Below are positions 35,799 through 44,778 of a stretch of 64,000 bases of DNA, piece by piece; the first letter of the stretch is position 1, and every line of letters starts with the position of its first letter. Origin of the DNA: Phreatobacter sp. (GTDB lineage Bacteria > Pseudomonadota > Alphaproteobacteria > Rhizobiales > Phreatobacteraceae); the NCBI GenBank assembly GCA_019749835.1, contig JAIEPJ010000087.1, positions 1 to 64,000 of the forward strand, read 5' to 3'. The notes under the pieces are model-generated. The model saw only the letters and a list, made by a program, of their open reading frames with translations, was not told the origin of the DNA and did not search any database. The translations under genes and the position numbers were made by a program.

Positions 35799-36533
35799 AT
35801 GAAGAAAGTCCTCATCGCCTCGGTCGCCATCCTCGGCTTCGCCACGGCGGCCCAGGCAGCGGATCTCGGTTCGCCGCGTATGCCAATCGCCGGCGCAGTC
35901 ATGGCGCCCGCCTTCAACTGGAGCGGGTTCTATCTCGGCGGCCAGGTTGGCGGCGTCTGGTTCAATGACAGGACCCGCGAGTTCATCACCGCCACGGGCA
36001 TCGCCACCGGTTTCAACCAGGGCTTCAACACCGGTGGCATCACCGGCGGCATCCATGCCGGCGTCAACTATCAGATCAACAACTTCGTCCTCGGCGTCGA
36101 AGGCGATATCGAGGCCTCGGGCGTCAGCGGCGGCTATACGCTGCCCGGCGGCATTGGAACGCGGTTCCGGTCGAATTTCCAGGGTTCGCTGCGTTTGCGC
36201 GGCGGTATCGCGGTCGATCGCGCCCTGTTCTACGTCACCGGTGGTCTTGCGGTAGCGCAGATGCGCTATGGCTATTTCACTCCGGCCATCATCGAGAACT
36301 TCACCCGCACCCAGGCCGGCTGGACCGTCGGCGCGGGTGTCGAATATGCCTTCACGCCGAACTGGACTGCCCGGCTTGAGTATCGCTATTCCGACTATGG
36401 ACGCGTCTCCAACGCCAGCCTCGTCGCTTTCCCCGGCTTCACCTACCGCCACAATCCGCGCTCGCACGCGGTGCGTGTTGGTGTGACCTACCTGTTCTCG
36501 ACCGGCCCGTCTGCGGTCGTCGCCCGCTACTGA
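35799..36533 (+). CDS. Outer-membrane beta-barrel protein (Omp25/31-like)
   Basis: A 244-residue protein from ATG 35799 after GGGAG. The signal peptide is MKKVLIASVAILGFATAAQA. The mature part begins ADLGSPRMP and contains FNWSGFYLGGQVGGVW, then alternating strands and GVEYAFTPNWTARLEYRYSD, ending with VRVGVTYLFS. This is the layout of the small porin-like barrels abundant in Rhizobiales (Omp25, Omp31, RopB). Structural role in the outer membrane is inferred. The 240 bp before it show no clear feature. Confidence 0.92.
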   Translation: MKKVLIASVAILGFATAAQAADLGSPRMPIAGAVMAPAFNWSGFYLGGQVGGVWFNDRTREFITATGIATGFNQGFNTGGITGGIHAGVNYQINNFVLGVEGDIEASGVSGGYTLPGGIGTRFRSNFQGSLRLRGGIAVDRALFYVTGGLAVAQMRYGYFTPAIIENFTRTQAGWTVGAGVEYAFTPNWTARLEYRYSDYGRVSNASLVAFPGFTYRHNPRSHAVRVGVTYLFSTGPSAVVARY

Positions 36534-36556
36534 TCATTGCCGACAGGGCGAAACGG

Positions 36557-36584
36557 AAAGGCCGCCCGGGGGGCGGCCTTTTTT
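36557..36584 (+). terminator. Rho-independent terminator of the outer-membrane protein gene
   Basis: Stem GGCCGCCC / GGGCGGCC with GGG loop, preceded by AAA and followed by TTTTTT, 25 bp after the stop. Confidence 0.92.
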
Positions 36585-36606
36585 GTTGTCCGGTGCTCGG
36601 GTCGCC

Positions 36607-38565
36607 TCAGCACCGCGTGGGATAGGCGCGCGGACCGGTCACTTCGAAGTCCCGCCACATGGCGTTGACCGAGCGAATCATCTCGCTTGCCATGGCGCGC
36701 GGGAAGCGGGCCTGGACCAGATAGACCACGCCCGGCTCGTTGCGCTTCTGCGCCACCAGGTCGTAATAGTCGAGATCGGTGCGGAAGCGGTCGCCCTGCA
36801 GCACGCCGCGCCCGCGGACCGAGAAACCGCGGAATCCGCCGTCGCCCTGCGGCAGAGCCGCATCGCTCATCACGTCGCCGCGGCGTGGACGGGCGCCCTC
36901 GATGATCGTGTCCCAGTACCAGGCCTGTGCCGTGCAGGCGCCGCGCGCATGGTTGGCACTGACGACGACCACCGCATCGCGGTTCTGCTCGTGCACCAGC
37001 ACCGAATTGACGGGTCCCGGCAGGTCATTGTCGCTGTCCAGCCGGAAGCCCTCGGGAATGGCGAAGGACCAGCGATCCCGCTTGTGGCGATAGGGCCCCT
37101 CGACCGCCGGAGGCGGGGCGGGCGGAACCGAGCCGGTGACATCGCCCTCGGGGCGCGGCTGCGGCATCGGAGCGACCTGCGGCGCAGCCTGGGTCTCGGC
37201 GGAGGGGGCCGGTATCGCGGCCTCGGCTGCCGGCCGCGGCCGGACCGAGCCGGTGGTGACGGCATTGTCGGCCGCGGCGGTCGCGATCTGGCGCAGGGAC
37301 TGGACCTCGGTCTCGAGGCTGGCGACGCGGGCGGCGGCCTCCTGCGCCTTCCTCTCGGCCGCGGTGATGGCAGCCTGAGCGGCCTGCAAGTCGGTCTGGC
37401 TGCGCCGTGCCTGGCCCGTCGCCTCCGCGGTCTGGGTCTGCCGCTGGATCAACTCGGTCTGGCTGTGGGCGAGCTGGGTGCGGGCGATGCGCAGGTTGGC
37501 TTCCGCTGTTTCAGCGCGGCGGGCTGCCGTCCGTGACTGCTCGCGCAGCCTGGCGAGTTCCGCCGCGGCGTTCGACGCGACCTGCGCCTTCTCGCCGGCG
37601 GCCTTCGCCAGGGCCGCGATCCGCGGATGGGCATCGCCGCGCAGGGGGCCGGCAAATTCGGTCACGCCGGCAGCCGCCATGCTGCCGACGAGAAAGGCCG
37701 CGGCGGAAATGCCGATCCACTTGAGCGGGAGATTGCCGTTGGCCGGCGCGGGAGGCGGGGCTGCCGTGGCCCGGTCGAGCGCTGTCCGCAACCGCTCGTT
37801 CTCGCCGGACAGGCGCGCAACGCTGTCGCGCAGCGCCGCGGCACCGTCCGCCATCGCCGCGCGCGGGTCGGGCGGCATCGCCTGCGCATCGGTCCGCACC
37901 GCCTTGAGATAGGCGGCAAAGGCCTCCAGCTGCGCCTTCAGCCGGTCCTGCGCCACCGTGCTGCGCTCCTGCAGCACGCCATGGACCTTGCGGAACTCGG
38001 CGGCGAAACGCTCGCGCTCGGTGCCCTCGAAGCGAGCCCAGATCGCCGGCGTCGCCGGGTCGTCGGGATGGCGGCGGGCGAAGGCGACCTGTGCCGGTTC
38101 ACCCTCGGCCTCGCGGTCAGCGGCGATCGCCAGGGAGAGGTCGCCGAGGCCGGGTCGGCCCAGTTTCCCGCCCAGCGCCACCAGCAGTGACTGCCAGGCG
38201 GGATCCTTCGCGTCGGAGGCGGCGAGCCAGCCCGACAGGTCCGGAGTCGGGAGAGAGTCGAAAGGTGGCTCGAGCCTCTCCGTCGCCAGGGGGCTGAGCC
38301 GGGCCACGACGAGCCGTCCGCCTTCATGCGCGGCGCGGGCGAGGCCGTAGAGGCCGGCATGGTTCTCCGTCGGGTCGAGGATTTCAGCCGGCCAGAGGGT
38401 CAGGAGGGCGCGTGCGCCGGCAGCCGCCTCGCGCAGGGCCTTGGCCGCACCGCGTCCCTTGGGTTCGATGTCCGGCTGGAGGGAGACGCCGAGATCGGTC
38501 AGCGCCTGCCGGACGATGTCGACGTGGCTCTTGTCCGATCGCCGATAGGCCAGAAACAGGTCCAT
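36607..38565 (-). CDS. TIR-like / transmembrane / coiled-coil protein
   Basis: About 652 residues from ATG 38565, with AGAGGATCC as ribosome site (GTG 38568 is adjacent). Residues 1-130 look like a bacterial TIR-type domain (MDLFLAYRRSDKSHVDIV at the start). A single membrane helix follows at about 277-297 (WIGISAAAFLVGSMAAAGVT). After that a long Ala/Glu/Gln-rich coiled coil (about 320-430) and a Pro/Ala-rich linker. The C-terminal ~150 residues form a globular domain starting RDRWSFAIPEGFRLDSDN, unlike any enzyme I recognise. The TIR part would be cytoplasmic and the C-terminus periplasmic. It may be a signalling or NAD-linked sensor; catalytic residues are not certain. Confidence 0.7.
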   Translation of the reverse strand: MDLFLAYRRSDKSHVDIVRQALTDLGVSLQPDIEPKGRGAAKALREAAAGARALLTLWPAEILDPTENHAGLYGLARAAHEGGRLVVARLSPLATERLEPPFDSLPTPDLSGWLAASDAKDPAWQSLLVALGGKLGRPGLGDLSLAIAADREAEGEPAQVAFARRHPDDPATPAIWARFEGTERERFAAEFRKVHGVLQERSTVAQDRLKAQLEAFAAYLKAVRTDAQAMPPDPRAAMADGAAALRDSVARLSGENERLRTALDRATAAPPPAPANGNLPLKWIGISAAAFLVGSMAAAGVTEFAGPLRGDAHPRIAALAKAAGEKAQVASNAAAELARLREQSRTAARRAETAEANLRIARTQLAHSQTELIQRQTQTAEATGQARRSQTDLQAAQAAITAAERKAQEAAARVASLETEVQSLRQIATAAADNAVTTGSVRPRPAAEAAIPAPSAETQAAPQVAPMPQPRPEGDVTGSVPPAPPPAVEGPYRHKRDRWSFAIPEGFRLDSDNDLPGPVNSVLVHEQNRDAVVVVSANHARGACTAQAWYWDTIIEGARPRRGDVMSDAALPQGDGGFRGFSVRGRGVLQGDRFRTDLDYYDLVAQKRNEPGVVYLVQARFPRAMASEMIRSVNAMWRDFEVTGPRAYPTRC

Positions 38566-38640
38566 CACGGATCCTCTCCCGAATTGTCCCGCAGGGGGAA
38601 AGACGATGGGTATGCACGTCCCACCCGAGGCCGGGCCGGG

Positions 38641-39993
38641 TCAGTCGGCGGAGGCGAGCCTCACGCCGGCGCGCACGAAGCGCATGGGGTCGACGGCCTC
38701 GCCGTTGACCCGGGTCTCGTAGTGCAGGTGAGGGCCTGTCGACCGGCCCGTCGAGCCGACGCGCCCGACACGCTGGCCGACGGCGACCAGGTCGCCCTCC
38801 TTCACCTCGATGCGGGACAGATGGGCGTAACGCGTGGTGATGCCGTTGCCGTGGTCGATCTCGACGAGCAGGCCATAGCCGCCGAGGGCGGCGGCATGGC
38901 TCACCCGGCCGCTGCCGGAGGCGAAGACGGGCTCGCCGGTGGCGCCGCGAAAGTCGATCCCCGAATGCATGGCCCAGGTCCGCAGGAACGGATCGAGCCG
39001 CGCGCCGAAGCCTGATGACAGTTCGAGTTCCCCCGAATGGGGACGGGCGATCGGGATGCTGGCGACGAGGCGGTTCAGCCTGTCGTGGTCGCGGATGACC
39101 GTCTGCAGCCGGAACACCTGCTTCTCGAAAGGCGAGGCATCCGGCGTCGGCGCGGGCAGGGGAATGAGCGGGCCGCCCGTCCCTGCTGTCGAACCGCCGC
39201 TTGCGGCCGGCGCGAGGCGGGTTTCCGCGAGCCCGAGTTCGGCGAGCATGGCGCGGATGCGCTTGGCGCGCCGTTCGGTGCGGGTCTCCAGGCCCTGGAG
39301 CAGGCCATGCTGGCTCTGTTCGACGAGGTCCAGCGAGCGCTCCACCCGGGCGACCACGTCGAGATGCGAAGGGTCCGAGGCGATGCTGAGAGGCGTGTCG
39401 GGCAAGGTCGCAACGACGGCGCGGGATTCGAGGCGCGACTGGCGCTCCGCTGGCGGGGTCAGGCGCACGGTGTCGCCGGCGACCGCCGGCCGCGGGATGG
39501 GCGATGCCGCCGCACTACGCCCCGGCGGGATCGCGCCAGCCCGGTTCGGCGTGAGCGGTGCGCCGGCCGATTCCTTCAGCGATGTGACGATGGCCTGACG
39601 CGTCTCGAGCAGGGCCTGACGTCGCGCGACCTGGTCGACGCGTCGCTCCAGCTCGGTCTGGTCGACCATCTGGCGGCTGGTCATGCGGTCGACCTTGGCG
39701 CGCAGCTCGCGGATGCGGTCCTCGTAGGCGTGCTGCAGGGCCGCCTGACGGCTCATGACGCCGCCGATGATGTCGTCCTTGAAGGCGAGATAGCTGGTGA
39801 CGGCCACGCCCCACAGCGAGAGAGCGAGGGCCGCGACGAGCAGAGTCCCGCTCAGCGCAAAGGACAGCGACAGGGTGCGTGTCCCGGCGCGGCCGCGCCA
39901 GGCGAGGGTAAGGGCTCCGGTGGGAACCTGGGCCCTCAGATTGGCTTCCTGGGCGAGCTGGGCGCGATTGTATCGCTGGCTGGGCTGCGGCAT
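38641..39993 (-). CDS. M23-family metallopeptidase, membrane-anchored
   Basis: About 450 residues from ATG 39993 (MPQPSQRYNRAQLAQEAN), preceded by AGGGATGG; the ATG at 40038 lacks a ribosome site. One membrane helix is about 40-65, then a long coiled coil rich in Arg/Glu/Gln. The C-terminal lysostaphin-type domain has HSGIDFRG (about 341) and GPHLHYE (about 423), the zinc ligands of active M23 enzymes. Such proteins act on peptidoglycan or activate amidases at division. Together with the L,D-transpeptidase and amiC it adds to the envelope-remodelling set of this region. Confidence 0.92.
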   Translation of the reverse strand: MPQPSQRYNRAQLAQEANLRAQVPTGALTLAWRGRAGTRTLSLSFALSGTLLVAALALSLWGVAVTSYLAFKDDIIGGVMSRQAALQHAYEDRIRELRAKVDRMTSRQMVDQTELERRVDQVARRQALLETRQAIVTSLKESAGAPLTPNRAGAIPPGRSAAASPIPRPAVAGDTVRLTPPAERQSRLESRAVVATLPDTPLSIASDPSHLDVVARVERSLDLVEQSQHGLLQGLETRTERRAKRIRAMLAELGLAETRLAPAASGGSTAGTGGPLIPLPAPTPDASPFEKQVFRLQTVIRDHDRLNRLVASIPIARPHSGELELSSGFGARLDPFLRTWAMHSGIDFRGATGEPVFASGSGRVSHAAALGGYGLLVEIDHGNGITTRYAHLSRIEVKEGDLVAVGQRVGRVGSTGRSTGPHLHYETRVNGEAVDPMRFVRAGVRLASAD

Positions 39994-40102
39994 CCGGCGT
40001 CCATCCCTACGCGAACGAGACGCCGCATTACCGCGCATTAAGGTTAATGAACCGTGCCCTGCATCCGTGTCCTTCCGCTGGGGGAGGGGGCTGAGTTGCC
40101 GC

Positions 40103-40567
40103 TCACAGCGCCTGCGCCGCCGCCAGCACCTCCGCCGCGTGGTCCTTGACCTTCACCTTCGGCCAGATGCGGGCGATCTTGCCCTCCGCATCGATCAGGA
40201 AAGTGGCGCGCTCGATGCCCATATAGGCTTTGCCGTACATGCTCTTCTCGACCCAGACGCCATAGGCTTCCACGACCTGGCCGTCCTCGTCTGACCCGAG
40301 AGCCACGCCAAGGCCGTGTTTGGCCTGAAACTTGTCGAGCGCCTTTGCAGGATCGCGGGACATGCCGATAACGGTTGTGCCGGCCGCCTCGAACGCCGCC
40401 TTCAGCTCGGTGAAATCCTTCGCTTCCTGCGTGCAGCCCGGCGTATCGGCCTTCGGATAGAAATAAAGCACCACCTTGCGACCCCTGAGGGCAGCGAGAT
40501 CGACGACGCCGCCGCGGTCGCCCGCTACCGAGAAGTTCGGTGCCTTGTCCCCCACATTCAGCCCCAT
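40103..40567 (-). CDS. bcp: Peroxiredoxin of the BCP/PrxQ type
   Basis: A 154-residue thiol peroxidase from ATG 40567. YFYPKADTPGCTQEAKDF contains the peroxidatic Cys45; the resolving Cys five residues later in E. coli Bcp is Lys50 here, so this is the one-Cys variant or uses another partner. KYGVWVEKSMYGK-like (AYGVWVEKSMYGKAYMG) and ATFLIDAEGKI finish the family pattern. It removes hydrogen and organic peroxides in the cytoplasm. Divergent from the AsmA-like gene. Confidence 0.93.
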   Translation of the reverse strand: MGLNVGDKAPNFSVAGDRGGVVDLAALRGRKVVLYFYPKADTPGCTQEAKDFTELKAAFEAAGTTVIGMSRDPAKALDKFQAKHGLGVALGSDEDGQVVEAYGVWVEKSMYGKAYMGIERATFLIDAEGKIARIWPKVKVKDHAAEVLAAAQAL

Positions 40568-40706
40568 CACGCCATCCTTTCGTCGGTTTTCCCTATTAGG
40601 AACGAGGTTCATACGCTTGCGCAAGATCATTGGATTTTCGCTCGCCCCCGCCTGGACAATGCGCGATTGGGGCGTGGATGGCAGCGCCGCCCCCATGGAA
40701 CCGTGC

Positions 40707-40721
40707 CTAACATTCGGTTAA
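40707..40721. promoter_or_regulatory. CtrA-like box upstream of the AsmA-like gene
   Basis: CTAA-CATTCGG-TTAA differs from the CtrA full site TTAA-N7-TTAA by one base, 85 bp before the ATG at 40806. Weaker than the perfect box at amiC. Confidence 0.4.
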
Positions 40722-40805
40722 GCCGGATCGGACCACAGTGCCGGAACGCGCCGTGTCGCGTACTGGTCCCGGGCCAACGAGGCCTGGAGCAGAGATGGAG
40801 AGGGA

Positions 40806-43800
40806 ATGGATTGGCGCCCCGACCAGGGCCGGGCTCCGTGCGACACGACCTTGACCGCCTCTCGCGCGCGCGAGTGGGGGCGAGGCTCGGCGCGGGCCTT
40901 TGCCGGCTGGTGGGCCAACCGCCGCGTGCCGGCCTTCCTGGGCCGTGTTTTCGGTGGTCCGCCGTCCTGCTGGTCGACCCGCCGCCGGGTCTGCACGGGG
41001 GCGATCGCCGGCCTTTTCCTGCTGATCGTCTGTCCCGTGCTCTTCCTCGCCTGGCAGATCCAGCGTGGCGGCATGGGCCTCGACATGGTGACGCCATGGA
41101 TCGCGCGTTCGCTCTCCGACCAGCTTGGGGACGGCCGCACCGTGACCATCGGCGCGGCGGTGATCGTGCGGGACGGCAGCGGCAATGTCGAGATCGAGGC
41201 CCGCGACGTCGTCGTCCATGACGGCGACGGTCGGCGCGTCGCCTCCATGCCGCGTGTCGCGCTCGGGCTCGATTCGCTGCCGCTCCTTGGTCGCCCTTCC
41301 ATCCGCCGGATCGATCTCGTCGGCGCCTCCGTCGCCCTCAAGGTCGGCGAGGACGGACAGATCGCCCTCGCCGCCGGCCGGTTCCGCACCCAGATTCCCG
41401 AAGAAGGCCGCGTCACCGAACCGTCCACCGTCGGAACGCCTCCCGCCGCCGAGGTGAGCTCGACCCTGCCCGAGCCGGAAATGTCGCCGTTCCGGCGCCT
41501 CGGGATCTGGCTCGACCTGATCGAGAAATCCGGGCTCGACGGCCATCGCCTCGCCGGCTTCGGCCTGCGTAACGGCACGGTCATCGTCGACGACGTGCGG
41601 TCCGGCAAACGTTTCGTCTTCGCCGGCATCGATCTCGATCTCACCGTGCCGGCCACCGGCGGCCTGTCGATCGAACTCGATGCGTCGGGTTCCGGCGCCC
41701 GCTGGACCTCCACCGCCATCGTGACGCCGCGCGACGCCGCCGGTCGCCGCGTCATCGACCTGTCGATGCGCGACATGGCCCCGCGCGACCTGTCCCTGGC
41801 CCTGCAAGGGCCCCAGGTCGTCTTCGCCGATACGCCGATTTCCGGCACCCTGCGGGCGACGGTCGGCGACGATGGCGACCCCGTCGCCTTCAACGGCCGC
41901 GTCACAATGGGCGCCGGCAAGGTCGGCGACGTCAACGACGAAGCCATGCGGATCGCCATCGACAGCGTCGCGGCCGACGTCCACTGGGATACCCGTGCGC
42001 CGGGGCTGGTCGTTGACCGGGTCGAGGTCGTCGCCGGCGACAACAGGGCTTCCCTGAACGGCGTGGTGACCCCGCCGGCCCGGAGCGGCGAGCCCTTCGT
42101 CGTGGAGCTGAGGGCCCTGCAGGCCGTCACCTCGGTGCTCAATCCGCATGAGCCGCCCGTGCCGATCAATGTGAGCGGTGCCCGTTTCGTCTTCGAGCCT
42201 GCCACCCGCACGCTGGCTCTCAGCGGCCTGACGGTCGACCAGGGCGCCGAGCCGCTGGCGCGCATCGCCGGCAAGCTGACCTTCGCCGAAGGATCACCCG
42301 CTGTCGAACTCGATGTGACTGCCGGGCGGATGCCGCTGGCGACAGCCCTGTCGCTCTGGCCGCGCGCCTCCAACCCCCATGCCCGCGACTGGGTCGCAGA
42401 CAACATGCGCGGCGGCACCACCGATGACACCACCATCCGCATGGCGATTCCGGCCGGGCTGCTGGCGAGCAAGCACTGGGTGCTGGAAAAGGATGCGCTG
42501 TCGGTGCGCTCGAAGCTGCGCGGCACGTCCCTGCGGGTCATGCCGGGCATGTCGCCGCTGAAGGATGCGGATATTGATCTCGACGTCGACGGCCAGATGG
42601 CGAGCCTTGCCGTTCAGCGCGGCAGCGTCGAGCCGGCGGTGGGCCAGAGGCTGACCCTTACCCAGGGGACGTTCGAGATTCTCGACCATCGGATACAGCC
42701 ACCGCAGTCGGTCACCAAGTTCCGCCTCCAGGGCTCTGCTTCCGCCGCCTTCGCGCTTCTCGGTGAGGAGGCCTTCAAGGGCGCAGCGACCGGACCGACG
42801 CTCCCCACGGGCAAGGTGGAGGGGATGGTGACGGCGCAGGTCACCGTCAACGTGCCACTCACCGACAGCTTCCAGGCCAACCTGATCGACTATGCCGTCG
42901 ATGCCGATTTCACGGGCTTTTCTGCCGATAATGCCTTCGGCGAGATGCGGGTCGAGCGGGCCGCCTTCAAGGTCCAGACGACGCCGCGCAGCCTCACCAT
43001 GCGCGGGCAGGGCGTGCTCGGCGGTGCGCAGGCCAACTTTGAATACCGCAAGCCCCGCCCCGACGCGAAGCCCGAGATCCGGCTGACGGCGACGCTGGAC
43101 GACCGCGGCCGCTCCCGGCTCGGCCTCAATATCGGATCGCGCATCGTCGGCCCCACGCCGGTGAAGGTGATGACCGTGGGCGAGGATTCCGGCCGCTACA
43201 ATGTCGAGGTCGATCTCGGCCCTGCGACCCTCGCCGACCTTCTCCCCGGCTGGAGCAAGCCGCGGGGACAGGCGGCCAAGGCGCGCTTCGTCGCGGTCGA
43301 GGGCGACGACGGCTGGAAGCTCGAGGACCTCGTCGTGGAGAGCCGCGGCGTGCTCGTACGAGGCTCCGCCACCTTCGACGACAAGGGTAGCCTCGTCGCC
43401 GGGGTGTTTCCGGCCTACAACCTGTCCGACGGCGACAGGGTCAACATCCGCATCGAGCGCGCCGGCAGCGGCCACCGCGTTATCGGTCGCGGTGAGATGA
43501 TCGATGCCCGCCACCTGATCAAGTCCCTGTCCGAGCCGGCACGTCCAGGTGCTCTGGCGCCCGCCGCCGCGACCACCGAACTCGACATCGACTTCAAGGC
43601 CAATGCCGTGGTCGGCGGCAATGGCGAGGTGATCCGCCAGTTCGAAATGCGCATGGTTCGCCAGGGCCAGGCGATCCGCTCCCTCACTGCCTCAGGGCGC
43701 GTCGGCCGCGATGCACCCTTTGCCATCGAGCAGCGCGGCCAGGGCAGCGCGCAAAGGCTGGCGGTCAGTTCCGGTGATGCCGGCGCGCTGCTGCGCTTCC

Positions 43801-44384
43801 TCGACATCTACCGCGCGCTCCAGGGCGGCACACTGGCTCTGATCATGACGCCGCCGCAGCCGAACGGAAACATTCGCGAGGGCAGCGTCGAGATCACCGA
43901 CTTCCGCATCCGCGGCGACCAGGCCATTTCCGGCATGGTAGCGGCGGCCGGAACCGCGCCCAATGCGCCGCGCCAGCCGCAGAACGATGCCTTCGCCTTC
44001 TCACGCCTGCGCGCCAATTTCGCCCGCGCGGCCAGCAAGGTGACCGTGTCGGACGGCCTGCTCTGGGGCGCGGCGATCGGCGCCACGGTCGAGGGCGAGT
44101 TCGATCCCGGCCGGGACCGCCTGCTGCTGCGCGGCACCTATGTGCCGGCCTATGCGCTGAACAACATTTTCGCCCGCATCCCCGTACTCGGCTTCTTCCT
44201 CGGCGGGGCTCCCGACGAGGGCGTCTTCGGCATCACCTACCAGATCGCCGGCGCGGTCAGCGCGCCGCGCCTGACCATCAATCCCCTGTCGGCGGTCACG
44301 CCGGGCTTCCTGCGCAAGATGTTCGAATTCCGCGGCGCCTCGTCCACTCCTCCGCCGATGCCGGGCGACGCCGCCCAGCGCTGA
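40806..44384 (+). CDS. AsmA-like/DUF3971 large envelope protein
   Basis: A 1192-residue protein. After an Arg-rich cytoplasmic start (to about 60) comes a single membrane anchor (about 63-85, GAIAGLFLLIVCPVLFLAW). The rest is a long periplasmic chain of beta-rich repeats; the DUF3971 part covers roughly 300-600 and an AsmA_2-like end is about 950-1150 (RDRLLLRGTYVPAYALNN, GEDSGRYNVEV-type strands). These proteins resemble YhdP/TamB and are thought to move phospholipid between membranes. No catalytic motif. Ends PPPMPGDAAQR. Confidence 0.88.
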   Translation: MDWRPDQGRAPCDTTLTASRAREWGRGSARAFAGWWANRRVPAFLGRVFGGPPSCWSTRRRVCTGAIAGLFLLIVCPVLFLAWQIQRGGMGLDMVTPWIARSLSDQLGDGRTVTIGAAVIVRDGSGNVEIEARDVVVHDGDGRRVASMPRVALGLDSLPLLGRPSIRRIDLVGASVALKVGEDGQIALAAGRFRTQIPEEGRVTEPSTVGTPPAAEVSSTLPEPEMSPFRRLGIWLDLIEKSGLDGHRLAGFGLRNGTVIVDDVRSGKRFVFAGIDLDLTVPATGGLSIELDASGSGARWTSTAIVTPRDAAGRRVIDLSMRDMAPRDLSLALQGPQVVFADTPISGTLRATVGDDGDPVAFNGRVTMGAGKVGDVNDEAMRIAIDSVAADVHWDTRAPGLVVDRVEVVAGDNRASLNGVVTPPARSGEPFVVELRALQAVTSVLNPHEPPVPINVSGARFVFEPATRTLALSGLTVDQGAEPLARIAGKLTFAEGSPAVELDVTAGRMPLATALSLWPRASNPHARDWVADNMRGGTTDDTTIRMAIPAGLLASKHWVLEKDALSVRSKLRGTSLRVMPGMSPLKDADIDLDVDGQMASLAVQRGSVEPAVGQRLTLTQGTFEILDHRIQPPQSVTKFRLQGSASAAFALLGEEAFKGAATGPTLPTGKVEGMVTAQVTVNVPLTDSFQANLIDYAVDADFTGFSADNAFGEMRVERAAFKVQTTPRSLTMRGQGVLGGAQANFEYRKPRPDAKPEIRLTATLDDRGRSRLGLNIGSRIVGPTPVKVMTVGEDSGRYNVEVDLGPATLADLLPGWSKPRGQAAKARFVAVEGDDGWKLEDLVVESRGVLVRGSATFDDKGSLVAGVFPAYNLSDGDRVNIRIERAGSGHRVIGRGEMIDARHLIKSLSEPARPGALAPAAATTELDIDFKANAVVGGNGEVIRQFEMRMVRQGQAIRSLTASGRVGRDAPFAIEQRGQGSAQRLAVSSGDAGALLRFLDIYRALQGGTLALIMTPPQPNGNIREGSVEITDFRIRGDQAISGMVAAAGTAPNAPRQPQNDAFAFSRLRANFARAASKVTVSDGLLWGAAIGATVEGEFDPGRDRLLLRGTYVPAYALNNIFARIPVLGFFLGGAPDEGVFGITYQIAGAVSAPRLTINPLSAVTPGFLRKMFEFRGASSTPPPMPGDAAQR

Positions 44385-44416
44385 CAGTCCGGACGTCCGC
44401 GAGACAGGGCGCCCGA

Positions 44417-44734
44417 TCAGCCGCGCACGATATCCTGCCCGTCCATCACCCAGCCCTTGATGCCGCCGGCCAGATGCGCGTTGTAGGGTTTGCCGGAACT
44501 CTGGGCGATTTCCGACGCCTGGAGCGAGCGCATGCCGGCCGCGCACATGAACACGACGCGCTTGCCGTCCGGGTCGGGAATGGCGCGCGGATCGAAGCTG
44601 GAGAGCGGCAGGTTCAGCGCCCCCGGAATGTGCGCCATCTGGAATTCATGCGGCTCGCGCACGTCGATCAGCAGGATGGTATCGTCCGAGAGCCCGCGGG
44701 CGACATCGTCATTGGAGAGGTCATGGACAGGCAT
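44417..44734 (-). CDS. Rhodanese-like domain protein
   Basis: A 105-residue single-domain protein from ATG 44734 (MPVHDLSNDDVARGL). LLIDVREPHEFQMAHIPGA is the family signature, and the active loop VVFMCAAGMRS has Cys64 as sulfur carrier. It would transfer persulfide sulfur in the cytoplasm; partner unknown. The stop is 32 bp from the convergent AsmA-like gene. Confidence 0.92.
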   Translation of the reverse strand: MPVHDLSNDDVARGLSDDTILLIDVREPHEFQMAHIPGALNLPLSSFDPRAIPDPDGKRVVFMCAAGMRSLQASEIAQSSGKPYNAHLAGGIKGWVMDGQDIVRG

Positions 44735-44778
44735 GGTGGGTCTCGGCTCGGGTGAGTCGGGGGTTTCGGGAGTATGGC

